The notes below the pieces were generated by a model. It ran no database searches. It was not told the origin of the DNA and saw only the letters and a list, made by a program, of their open reading frames with translations. The position numbers were made by a program, and so were the translations under genes. This document shows positions 47,418-58,319 of a stretch of 64,000 nt of DNA, in pieces (the first letter of the stretch is position 1; every line of letters begins with the position of its first letter). The stretch is from Cymodocea nodosa (Eukaryota > Streptophyta > Magnoliopsida > Alismatales > Cymodoceaceae): the NCBI GenBank assembly GCA_036874045.1, contig CM072344.1, positions 9,582,501 to 9,646,500 on the forward strand, written 5' to 3'.

Positions 47418-50400
47418 ATGGCAACGCGAGATCTCCTTACCAAGTTTACCAGTATTTTTGAAAGACTCAATGGCAACAACTATGTGCATTGGGCTCAAAG
47501 CTTTGAGACTATGGTGATGGCACCATCAAGTGTCGCCATCTCCTTTTCCTGCCTCCTAATGATAAGGATGTTGTTTATGAGGATTGGTTGGTAGATGACT
47601 CTGCCATTGTGTCCTAGATGTTGTCTAGCATGGAACCTTTTGTTGTTCGAGGAGTTTTCATGTTACGTCCTACTAAGCGTATGTAGGACAATCTCCATTG
47701 TATCTATGGTCATCAAAATAACATCTCCAAGGTTTTTCAGATCTATGAGCAACTATTTCAAGCCAAACAAGGCGATCGAACTTGCCAGAAGCACTACACT
47801 TATATTTGTGGGCTCATTAATGAGCTCAATCTTTATCAGCCTCCTTCTGCTGACCTGGCTACCTACATTCGTCATCGTAAGGAGTTAGCTGTTGTTGCCT
47901 ATCAGACCAGCCTCAACCCCACTATTGCCTCCCAAATCCATGGCTCCATTTTAGGTGATGACAATCTACTAGATTTGGATGAGATATTTTCTCATGCTCT
48001 TCAGGTCTCCACTCCGTCCACGTTTTCTACTCTTGTTTCTGATCAGTCCGCTCTTGCTACTAGGGGGGCCATGGCTCTAGCTCCAGCTCCAGCTAAAGGG
48101 CAAGTGGACGGTCCACTACTTGACAACGTCCCAAGTGCCAGTGGTACGGCAAACTGGGGCACAGGTCTGAGAAGTGTTGGGATAAATTCAACAAGCCGCC
48201 TGTCACTCATCTCACTATCGAAGCCTCTAGCATTGAGCCCTCGCATATATCTGGCTCTACTGTCACTATCTCGTGGGATGACTATAATCATCTCACTCAA
48301 GCTCGTAACATCGAATTCATTGCTTTGCAGGCCTAGACCTTCGCTCCTTCAAGTATCTCCTCTACTACCCTTGCTGTCACTCGTGGTGATAGCTAGGTTA
48401 TCAACTCTGGTGCCTCCTCCCATATATTAGGTACCCAATCTTTATTTGAGCGCTTTTCTACCATTTATGACAAATCCACTCACTATTGCTGATGGTCGTT
48501 CATGCCATGTATCTAGTCAAGGAGAGATTCAAGTCTCCTCTCAGATACAGTTGAACAATGTCCTTTATATTCCTGAGTTATCTTTCAACCTATTGTCCAT
48601 TAGTACCATAACTGTCCAATTATCTTGCTCAGTTTGTTTTTTTCCTTTTTATTGTACCTTTCAGGACTTGCAGACAGAGAAGAGGATTGGTTTAAGGTGT
48701 AAGCAGCATATGTCTGGGGTGTACTATCTAAGTTGTGATGATGTTCCTCGAGGATTAGTAGCTTGCATGACATCCACAAACTCATCTCATCTCTAGCACT
48801 CTCGTCTTAGTCATCCTTCTTTGTAAAAACTACATCAAGCTCTTTCTTAGATCAGTGTTTCGTTCTTCTAGTGTAAGTCTTGTCAACTTAAAAAGCATAC
48901 ACACGCATCCTTCAAACGTGTGCATCTTGCTTCCTCGACCTCTCTGTTTGATCTCATTTACTATGATGTGTGAGGTCCCAATTGGGTTGTTTCTGTTAGT
49001 GGTCATCGTTATTATGTTATTTTCATTAATGACCATACTCGTGTATCTTGAGTCTATCTTCTAAAGACTCATCGTGATGTATTGTCAATTTTTAAAAACT
49101 TTATTGCTAAAATTAAGAATCAATTTTCTACTTGTCCCAAGATCTTACGTACTAATAATGCTCTTGAATTTCTCCAACATGATTTTTAGGAAGTGTGTTC
49201 CTCTCTTGGGATTGTTCACCAAACCTCGTGTCGTCATACCTCCTCCCAAAATAAGGTTGCTAAGCACAAGCATCGTCATGTACTCGATGTTGCCTGCACT
49301 CTAATGCTTCATATGCATGTTCTCAAATACTTGTGGGTTGATGCTGTTCTCACCACTGTCTATCTCATAAATCGCATGCCTTTCACTCCATTAGGCGGTG
49401 TCATTCCTCTCCAACATCTCTTCTCCACATCAAACCTCTTTCCTATTTCTCCACATGTTTTTGGTTGTGTTGCATTTATCCAGGACTTGTCACTCAATCT
49501 GGATAAACCATCTCCTCATGCCATCAAGTGTCTTTTTGTTGGCTACTCCCGCACACAAAAGGAGTATCTTGTTTTTCACCCTCTCTCTCGCCGATACTTC
49601 GTCCCTATGAATGTCACCTTTTTTGAGGGCAACTCCTACTTCTCCTCCAGTACTCTAGATTCCCCTCTTATGGAGCAAGCTCCTCTTCCTCTTCCTACGC
49701 CTATCGAGCTTAATCATCCCTCTCATTTTGATGAGCTATCTATGCCAGATGTCCCTGTGTCACCTCTCTTGCAGGTTTATTATCGTCAAACACCCTTGCT
49801 TCTAGTTACTCCCGACCTCTCCTCAGCCTCTGCCCACGAGTCCTCACCCACCATCTCTAGCGACTTACCCATTGCCCTTCGAAAAGGTACTCGCTCTTGC
49901 ACTCTACATCCCCTTTTTAATGTTACTTCTTATGCTCGCCTCAATGACACTTTTCACAGTCTTGCATTTTCCATTGCCACTAAGTCTTTACCTAGGGATC
50001 ATCATGAGGAACTCTAGTTCCCTCACTAGAAGGCCGCTATAGATGAGGAGATGGAGGCCTTACTCTCTCGGGGTACATGAGATCTTGTTTCGTGTCCTAG
50101 CGATGCTAACATTGTTTCTTGCTAATGGGCCTACACTATCAAGCAGCATCCTAATGACAACATGGCACACTATAAGGCTCGCCTCGTTGCTTATGGCTTC
50201 TCCCAGAAGTTTGGCCTCGATTACACCGAGACATTTTCCCCAGTGGCACATCTCGATTCTATCTATGCTCTCATGTCCTTGATCATCAATCAGTCTTGGA
50301 CCATTTCCTAGTTAGATGTCAAAAATGTCTTTTTGCATGGTGATCTTGAGGAGTAGGTCTTCATAAAGCTACCTCCAGAATATGTTGCTCAAGGGGAGTC

Positions 50401-51521
50401 TGATGTGTGCTTACTCAAAAAGGCTAACTATGGTTTGAAATAAAGCCCCAAGGCGTGATTTGACAAGTTCAACAATGTGATGTGGAGTGGTGGGTTTGAC
50501 AATTGTCGAGTTGACCCATCATTTTTCATCAAGAAGACCACACAAGGCATGATTATTTTGACAATATATGTTGATGATATACTTCTCACAAGGGACGACA
50601 TACAAGGCATCGAAGACACAAAGCATTTCCTTTTGTCTCACTTTGCTACCAAAGATATGGGTAAACCCTGATACTTTCTAGGTATAGAGTTTGCTTACTC
50701 CAAGGGTTCTCTCTTTCTATCTCAAAGGAAATATGTTCTTGACTTGCTCAAAGAGACAGGACTTAAAGGGTGTAAACCTGAGAGTACTCTTATTGAACAA
50801 GATCATCTGTTTTGGCAAGATGACTCCATCTTACGAAGACCTAGTGAGATATAAAAGACTTGTGGGAAAACTAATCTATCTCACCAATACTAGGCCAGAC
50901 ATCACCTTTGCTATCAATCTCCTCAACTAGTTCATGTATGATCCTAAGGTCATTCATTGGCAAAGTGTGATATGAGTTCTTGCCTATCTTAAGAAGGCAC
51001 TAGGAAAGGGACTTCTGTACAAGAAGCATGGTCACCTTCTAGTTGAAGGTTATTCAGATGCTAGATATGCAAGCAACAAGGCAACTAGAAAGTCAACCTC
51101 TGGTTTTTACACCTATTTTGGAGGAAATCTGGTTACGTGGAGAAGCAAAAAGCAAAATGTAGTTTTTAAGTTTAGTGTAGAAGCTGAATATAAGGCCATA
51201 TCCCAAACTACCTCTGAGTTGATTTGGCTCAAGGCTTTACTTAAAGAGTTTGATGTTGCAGTTCACTCTCCAATGCCTATGTTTTATAACAACCAAGCTG
51301 CTATCTACATTACCAACAACCACACTTTTCATAAGAGAACTAAACATGTTGAAGTGGATTGTCATTTCATTAGAGATAGTGTGCTCAAGCGAGTCATTTC
51401 TACACCATTCACCCGCTCTGATGATCAAGTGGCTGACATTTTCACTAAAGGAGTTAAAGTTGGGTTGTTTGATAAACTATGTAATAAGTTGAGTATGTTT
51501 GATGTGTATGCTCCAATTTGA
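47418..51521 (+). pseudogene. gag-pol of element F, broken
   Basis: Starts ATG at 47418 (MATRDLLTKF), with NGNNYVHWAQ near 47470 at the head of the capsid domain. The protease site reads NSGASS near 48400, with Asn in place of the catalytic Asp. Integrase shows HSRLSHPS near 48800, a first Asp near 48950, and TNNALEF near 49150 where the second catalytic Asp is now Asn. RT keeps YVDD at 50567-50578. RNase H and the tail run to 51521 (YAPI-stop). There are frameshifts in gag, RT and around 50850, and many TAG or TGA codons, several at sites that read CAG or TGG in relatives. The 274-codon piece at 49193-50017 is the longest open part. Confidence 0.88.
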
Positions 51522-51528
51522 GAGAAAG
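51520..51528 (+). other. Polypurine tract of element F
   Basis: GAGAGAAAG directly precedes the 3' LTR at 51529. Confidence 0.75.
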
Positions 51529-51652
51529 TGTTAGTATTTATGTTCTTTGTAATATGAAAGATCTATTTAACTTAAATGGATCCTCCTCTTGTCTAGGGTA
51601 TTTATACCTTTGTTATCTTTTCTTTTCATTTAATGGAAAACTAGTTTGTACA
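51529..51652 (+). repeat. 3' LTR of element F (124 bp)
   Basis: Same length as the 5' LTR with seven transition differences. GTATC follows. Confidence 0.95.
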
Positions 51653-52225
51653 GTATCATTGTTCTCTTGTGAATTACGTGTGTACTACAATAATTGTGAA
51701 TGCTCAAATGCTGAATTTCTAATGATTGGTAGGTTTTTTATCTAAGAAAAACTTAACTCACTGGAGTGTGGTGAGCACCTTCTCAAATTTGATGATTTAA
51801 GAAGAATGCGAGGTTGATGCCCTCATTTGAACGAGGTTGGTACCTTGTCAACATAGGGTCGATATTCTATGTTATACATAAAGTGGTGTTTTATGCATTA
51901 TAATTGGGTGTGTAGCTAGAAAACATCACCGTAAGAGTCTGAGGCTCATATAAATTGATATTGAACCTTGAAAAATACCATGTTAGTGGAATTTTCAAGG
52001 TTAAGGTCTTAAGTGGATTAGCTCATTTATGTGAACCACTATAAAATTTCCTTTGTATTTCTTTAATATTTTATTTTTGTAGTATCTATGTGATTGTGCT
52101 AATTGTGTTCTGTTGAAATAAAATTTAAATCTCTGATATAAAATCTTTAGGGTAAATTAAAATCAGTAGAGATATTAGAAAAATTCATTATTCACCTTTA
52201 TTTAGTGAATTTTTGATCCATAACA
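51653..52225 (+). repeat. 5' LTR of element G, part 2 (starts with right target duplication of F)
   Basis: GTATC (51653-51657) is the right target duplication of F; the rest continues G's LTR to ATAACA at 52225. ATTCACCTTTATT near 52190 is the U5-end signature. Confidence 0.7.
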
Positions 52226-52227
52226 AG

Positions 52228-52239
52228 CAATATCAGAGC
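52228..52239 (+). other. Primer-binding site of element G, mutated
   Basis: CAATATCAGAGC keeps TATCAGAGC but differs from the tRNA-Met complement in its first bases. Confidence 0.7.
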
Positions 52240-52259
52240 TTAGTTGATTTTTCCAAAGA

Positions 52260-54175
52260 CTTGACCGTCTGAAATCAATAGTTCATAAACTAGAAAGTCA
52301 GAATATCCATAGATCACCTATGTTTGACGGTAACTACAATTACTAGAAAAATAAAATAGAAAATTTCATGAAATCATTAGATGTTAAACTGTGGAAAGTT
52401 ATAGTTAAGGGAATTCCTCTACCAATCATTCTTGAAGATGAATAGGAAGATGAAGATGAGAAGAAGGTTCAATTAAATGCACAAGGTATGAATGTTTTGA
52501 CTTGTACTCTTAATGCTAACATATATAATAAGATCTCTATATGTAAAAATTTTCATGAAGTCTGGCATACATTGGAAATAACGTACGAAGGAACAAATAA
52601 AGTTAAAAAGATTAAAATTAATATTCTATTAAGAAAGCATGAATTTTTTAAAATGAAAGAAAATAAATCAAGTACTGATATAATGTCTAGATTTATTGAG
52701 ATTACTAATAGAATAAAAAATCTTGGAAAAAATTTTAGTATGTGTGAACAAGTCATTAAAGTATTGAGAAATCTTACTGTTGAGTAAAAATAGAAGACAA
52801 CTTTCATTCAAGACTTCAAAGAGTTGAGAACTTACACCTTAGATAATCTATGGAAATCTGCTGGCATATAAAGCACAGATGAAAGACTAAAGAGAAAAAG
52901 GAGAATCCTTCAAGAGATCTGAAAGGAAGAAGGAAATAGCTTTGAAGGCACAGTCTGAAAAATCTGTTAAAGAGCTGCCTAAAGAACTGACATGTTATCA
53001 AAAAAAATAGAAAGTTCTGGGAAAAATGTAGTAATACTATGAAGGATGAGAAAGCTTCAACAATCATCTGCTTCAATTGTAACAAACATAGACATTATCA
53101 GAAAAATTATTTACCACTGAAAGATGGTATTAAGAAAAAAGAAAAGTACAAGAAGCCCTACAAGAAGAATGATAGATTCAAAAGGAAGAAGGTTTTACAA
53201 GTGACATGAGATGATACAAGTTCACTCGATACTTCTAATGTTGGGTCCAGTTCTAAAGATTCTAGCTTAGATTCACCTGATAAAGAGGAGTTAGCTAATG
53301 TGTGTTTCATAACACACATGGATGAGGTAACTCCTATTTCAAACTCTTTCAAATTCTCATAGTGATTCTGATGTTTCTGAAATTAATGAAAAAGATTATA
53401 AAGAATTGCTAAAAGAATTTAATAACTTGGACTTAGAAAATAATGTACTTGAAGAAAAACTTAAAAAGAAGTAATAAATATGCTAAGAAACTAGAAAAAG
53501 AAAATGAGAATTATTAACTGAACTTAAAAAGATAAAAGAATCAGCTTCTAAAGACAATTCTGAACTTCATAAAAACTACAATAAAAGAATAAATGATTTG
53601 AAAGCAGAATAAATTAACTAGAACTGACCACAATGAAAAACTAAAAGACAAAATTGATGAACTAAAAAGAGACAATGTTGAATTAGTAAATGAGGTAGAT
53701 AGACAATATAAAGGAAACAGAGAATTACAAGGTGAAATGCTTGTTCTAGAATGTGACTTGGTTGATAGAAATGATGAAAAGAAACAATTAAAGAATGAAA
53801 AAGCCAAACTATTACAGGAAAATAAAAATCTTAAATATAAATTAATGTATTCCACAAAAAGAGATAGAGCATTGGTCAAAATAATAAATAGTCAGAAGAT
53901 ATTTAAAGATAAAACTGGAATTAGATATGTTGCATCATCTTCTACATATACAATTGAAAATAAATCATTTATAGGTAAAAAGATGGCATATGGAAATGGT
54001 TATGTAAAATCTATATCTAAAAATAAAAATAAATGTGTTTATGTGATGAATAATAAGTCTAATAAAAATAAACTATGGATTCCAAAAGAAATTAGATTTA
54101 ATGTTTTGGCTACTAATAATATAGGACCCAAACAAATATAGGTACCAAAGAGAATAATTTCGACTTGTCTTACAG
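52260..54175 (+). pseudogene. gag of element G, broken
   Basis: The start codon is not certain. MFDGNYNY near 52320 marks the capsid N-terminus, and an open piece at 52488-52787 continues it (KNFHEVWHTLE, MSRFIEITNRIK). The zinc knuckle at 53069-53110 keeps CFNC and His, but its last Cys is Tyr. A Lys/Glu-rich coiled-coil region runs 53370-53900, and the open piece 53737-54141 ends with the GPKQI motif before protease. TAG codons, one-base shifts and a TGA at 53207 break the frame. Confidence 0.8.
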
Positions 54176-56164
54176 GTCAAACATAAATTATCAAGATGAT
54201 TTATAGACACCAGAGCTTCAAGCCACATAACTGGAGATAAGACTATCTTGTCAAACATAAAGAAAATAAATAGAGATATTGTTAAATTTGGAAACAATGA
54301 AAAAAGTATCGTAAGAGTAAAATCTGTTATTATTTTGATAAAATAGTTATTAATGATGTTTTATTAGTTTTTGGTTTAGAAGATAATTTAATTTGTATAT
54401 CTCAGTTAATGGATAAAAAATTTATTATTTTATTTAAAGCAAACAAATGTTTTGTTATTGATAAAAATTCTAATGAAATTAAATTTATTGCATTTAGAAA
54501 AGGTGACGTATGCTTCTTAAATCCATCTAATGATGTTTTAAATTTTGTTTCCTGCCTAGTAGTTGTTAATAATAATACTTAGACTTAGTATAACAAATTA
54601 TGACACATAAATATGAAACAGTTAAATAAATTAGCTAGTAAAAATTTGGTTGAGGGACTGCCTAGGATTAAATTCAAGGACAAGACATGTAGAGTTTGTG
54701 AATTACGTAAGTAGAAAAGGAGTTCTTTTAAGTCTAGAAAAATATTGGTAACAAAGAGAATTTTAGAACTAATTCACATGAATTTATTTAAACCCACTAA
54801 AATAGTAAGTCTAACAGGAAAGAGATATGTTTTAGTGTTAGTAGATGATCACTCTAGATATACATGGATAATATTTCTTGCACACAAAAATGTAGTTGAA
54901 GAATTTAAAAAGTTTTGCAGGAAAGTTGAGAATGAGAAGAAACTGACCATTCAAAGAATAAAGAATGATCACAATAGTGAATTTGAGAACAAAGAGAAGG
55001 ATAAATTTTGTGAAGAGATTGGAATACATCATAAGTATTTATTTCCTAAAGTTCCTTTATAAAATAATATTGTTAAAAAAAAAAAAATTCTTCAAGAAAT
55101 GGTCAAAATTATGCTAAATAAACATAATGTTACATATCATTTTTGGGTTGAAATTGTAAACACTGTCTGCTATGTATTAAACAGAATTACAATTAGAAGC
55201 ATCCTTGAGAAAACACGTTATGAGATTTGGAATGGAAGAATGCCTAAGATATCATACTTTAAATCTTTTGGTTGTCCTTACTATATACTAAATACAAAGG
55301 ACAATAAAAATAAATTTGAGACCAAATCTAATGAAGGAATTTTTCTTAACTACTCTTCAAAGAGCAAGACTTATAAGGTATTTAATAAGTCAAACAGAAT
55401 AGTTAAGAAAATTATGCATGTAACTTTTGATAAAAATCCTCTAAGTATTTCAAATTCTAAAAGTAAAGCATCTAAAGATTTTGATATTGAGGAAGATTTA
55501 TCAGAAAAGCCTAAAGAGAATATTCCCTTCACTAGCCGTTCCTAGGAAATTAGATTTCTATCCAATCGTCCAAGAGAACTTATTATTGGGGATATTAAAA
55601 AAAGTGTGCAAACAAGACTAAAAATAAATTTATCTGGATGTTATACATTTATTTCTAAAATTGAATCCAAGAATGTAATTAAGGTAATAAATGATGAATT
55701 ATGGATTAATACCATACAAAAAGAACTAAATCAATTTAAGAGAAATGAAGTATGAGATTTAATTTCTAAACTTGAAGGTTATTCAATTATTGAAACTAAA
55801 TGAATATTTAAGAATAAATTTGATGAATCAAATCATATTGTAAAAAATAAAGCTAGACTAGTTGTTCAAGAATACAACAAGAAAAATAAATAAATTTTAA
55901 TGAAATCTTTACTCCTATAGCTAAGTTAAAATCAATTAAAATGTTGTTAATTTTTATTGTAAATATGGATTTCAAGTTATACCAGATGAATGTCAAAAAT
56001 GTCTTCCTAAATAGATTTATTAAAGAAGTATATGTGAAACAATCACCCAAATTTAAAGATCCACACTATCTAGATCATATCTTTAAGTTAAAGAAAATTT
56101 TGTATAGATTAAAACAAGCACCAAGAGTTTGGTATGAGAGACTAAGGAATTTTTTGTTAGATAA
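54176..56164 (+). pseudogene. pol of element G, broken and truncated in RT
   Basis: The protease site reads DTRASSHITG near 54205, with Arg where Gly follows Asp-Thr in active enzymes. Integrase: HINMKQLNKL near 54607, CRVCELRK near 54690, LIHMNLF (catalytic Asp replaced by Asn) near 54775, VDDHSRYTW near 54843. The segment with the catalytic Glu is degraded into a Lys/A-rich run at 55062-55090. A second open piece is 55099-55545. RT starts near 55790 and reaches KQAPRVWYERL (56110-56145), then is cut at 56164 by the LTR of H, before YVDD. Confidence 0.82.
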
Positions 56165-56768
56165 TGTTAGGTATAATATTCTTATCTATTAATATGTTTA
56201 TATTTTGATGATTGACAAAATGATTTATACTTCAGTTATGTAAAATGATGAACTTTAGAATAGTATTAAGTCCATAAGTTTACGAACTGTCATAAAGTTA
56301 TATAATTAACTTTACAAAAAATCCTAAACTTATCTGATTCATAATATTGGGTTATAATTCTAAAATTTATCTAAGTATATAATTTTACAAAGACTCATAA
56401 AGTTATAAGGATAACTTTACGAACATTTGTAAAGTTATGAAGTTACATACATATATATGTATGAATCTTAAGCTCATAAAGTTATGATTTTAATGTTACG
56501 CATCTTCGTAAACTTATGATACATTGAATATGTGTCTTGAATAGTTCTAGGGGTATTTTGGTCTTTTGACCACTTAAGGTCTCCAAGCTATTTAAACTTG
56601 GACCTAGGGCACCCAAAGGTGTGCTCCTTTTGTTGTATCCCATTTGAAAATATTGAATCCTCCTCCTTCCTCTCTCCATCCGTGGACGTACCTAATTGGG
56701 GAACCACATAAATTTGTTGTTCCTTGTGTTCTTCTCCCTTTTTCTTCTTCCTCTTCTTTTGCATAACA
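56165..56768 (+). repeat. 5' LTR of element H (about 604 bp)
   Basis: Starts TGTTAGGTATAAT and ends CATAACA, followed by the primer site. It holds several CTCATAAAGTTAT motifs (56394, 56470), a TATTTAAAC TATA-like site near 56588 and a CT-rich end. Without the partner LTR the left border is inferred from the TG start and from the point where G's RT ends. Confidence 0.65.
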
Positions 56769-56770
56769 AC

Positions 56771-56782
56771 TAGTATCAGAGC
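56771..56782 (+). other. Primer-binding site of element H
   Basis: TAGTATCAGAGC, one mismatch to the initiator tRNA-Met complement, two bases after the LTR. Confidence 0.8.
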
Positions 56783-57499
56783 TTAGGGTTCTTTTGGGAT
56801 CATCCTAGGGTTTTGAAAGAGAAAAAGATCTAATTGGAGAGAGAAGTCTGCCGAAAGACCTACAACCATCATCGCTAGTCCCTCATGTGCACAATCTGCG
56901 TGCGAGTTCATCTGCGCATGTGAGTTTGCCTACGCACGTCGTCTGGAAGCCATCTGCCAGCGACGTCCACACACGTCTGCCAACGCGAGCTCCACCCTCC
57001 CCGCATGCCTGTCTACATGCGTTCGTCTGTGCATCCATCTCCGCACGTTCGTCTACGCACGTTCGTCCACGCATTCCTCCCTGCTCGTCTACCTGCGCAT
57101 GTTTGCCCACACGTTCATCCCTACACGTCTACCTACGCGCGTTCGTCCGCACATCTCCTGCACACGTTCGAGCATCCCATCTGCACATTACATGCACGTT
57201 GCTTACTAGAGCCTGTTTGAAGGTCGTAGTCACCGACCGTCTACTATGTTCAAGAAAAGAAAGGTGGTAAGCTACACTTTCCATCAACCTTCGTGAATGC
57301 AATCTTGCATTTAATTTGCTGTGGATGTTTGGGGATTTCTGGATTTGAAAATTAGGGCATTCAACTGCATTTCAGTACTTGCATTTGTATTGCTGGAATT
57401 AGTAACTTGTATGTGCTGGTTGTTTAGGACAGTAGTATTTGCATTTGAGTTTCACTTGTGTTTCAGAATATTGGTTGCATCTAATAGAATTTTTTAGAC
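56783..57499 (+). other. Leader of element H with a CpG-rich degenerate repeat array
   Basis: From about 56885 to 57190 short units of the type TCTACGCACGTTCGTC recur imperfectly and carry many CG dinucleotides, in sharp contrast to the AT-rich surroundings. A 127-codon Cys/His/Ser-rich ORF (56887-57270) is a by-product of the repeat. The rest of the leader has nothing recognisable. Confidence 0.6.
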
Positions 57500-58300
57500 A
57501 GCAACATCAACTTTGAAAATTGAAAAATTCAATGGGAAGAATCATTTTAGCTTGTAGCAGATTAAAATGAGGGCTTTGTTAAAACAAGGCATTTGGGCTC
57601 CTCTTAACAAGGAGTCAACAATAGATATGAAATCTGCTGAATTCGAACAACAGGAGGAGAAAGCACACTCCACCATATTGCTATGTTTGTCTGATGAAGT
57701 TATTATTGAAGTTGCTGATGAGACCACAACTTCTAAGTTATGGAACAAGTTGAAAACCCTATATATGAGTAAATCTCTCACAAACAAGTTATTGCTCAAG
57801 CAGAGGTTGTTCTCTTTGAGAATGAAGGAGGGCACACCACTAAAGCAACATTTGGATCAATTGAATACGATTCTTATCGAGTTGCGTAATATTGGTGTGA
57901 CTGTTGAAGATGAGGATGCAACCCTCATCTTACTTGTTTCACTTCCATTGTCATTTAAAAATTTTCTACAATCATTTGTAGTTGATAGGGATACAATCAC
58001 ACTAGAGGAAGTGAGGTCAAACCTTCACTCAAGAGAGCTCAAGCACATGGCTATGCATGGGAGCAATGACGTAGGTGCATCTAGTTTGTCAACGCACCAT
58101 AGTGAGAATAGAGGTCAACAACAGAAGTAAAATGACAACAACAAACCTAGGGGAAAGAGCAAATCAAAGGGAAGGTACTCCAAGGACACCTACAAAGAGA
58201 ATGAACACTAAAAAGCCAATTGCCCAAAGTTGAAAGCAAAGGGTAGTGCAACAGTGGCAGAGAAGGAAGATTCAACATCTGATATCGACTTCTCTTTGAC
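57500..58300 (+). pseudogene. gag of element H
   Basis: The frame begins at about 57501 (TSTLKIEKFNGKNHF), but the start ATG appears lost, and a TAG follows at about 57556. From 57567 to 58130 it is open, giving a complete capsid (UBN2-type) core with LWNKLKTLYMSKSL and LKQHLDQLN motifs. The zinc-knuckle region after 58130 is degraded (only NCPKLK near 58218 is readable). This is one of the better preserved domains in the window. Confidence 0.8.
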
Positions 58301-58319
58301 AGTCACCTACAGTGCATAC

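Larger units (their letters stand above)
46660..51652 (+). mobile_element. Element F: complete short-LTR Ty1/copia element, 4993 bp
   Basis: Two 124-bp LTRs, a tRNA-Met-type primer site, a pyrimidine-rich leader, a gag-pol region in copia order and a short purine tract are present, with a perfect GTATC duplication. The LTRs differ at 7 of 124 positions, all transitions. The short LTRs and single polyprotein fit small copia lineages such as Ale or Bianca, but I cannot decide which. Many stops make it inactive. It lies inside the 5' LTR of G. Confidence 0.95.
45661..56164 (+). mobile_element. Element G: Sirevirus split by F and truncated by H
   Basis: A 5' LTR starts TGTTAGGAAAACC at 45661, is interrupted by element F (46660-51652), and resumes at 51653 to end ATAACA at 52225. 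A degenerate tRNA-Met primer site, gag with a zinc knuckle, protease, integrase and the first part of RT follow. At 56165 the sequence changes within RT to the LTR of element H. The right half and 3' LTR are not in the window. Without F, its LTR is about 1.57 kb, a normal Sirevirus size. Confidence 0.8.

Noticed and set aside
56887..57270. 127-codon Cys/His-rich ORF
   Set aside because: Produced by the CpG-rich short repeats in H's leader; parallel ORFs exist in other frames and on the other strand.
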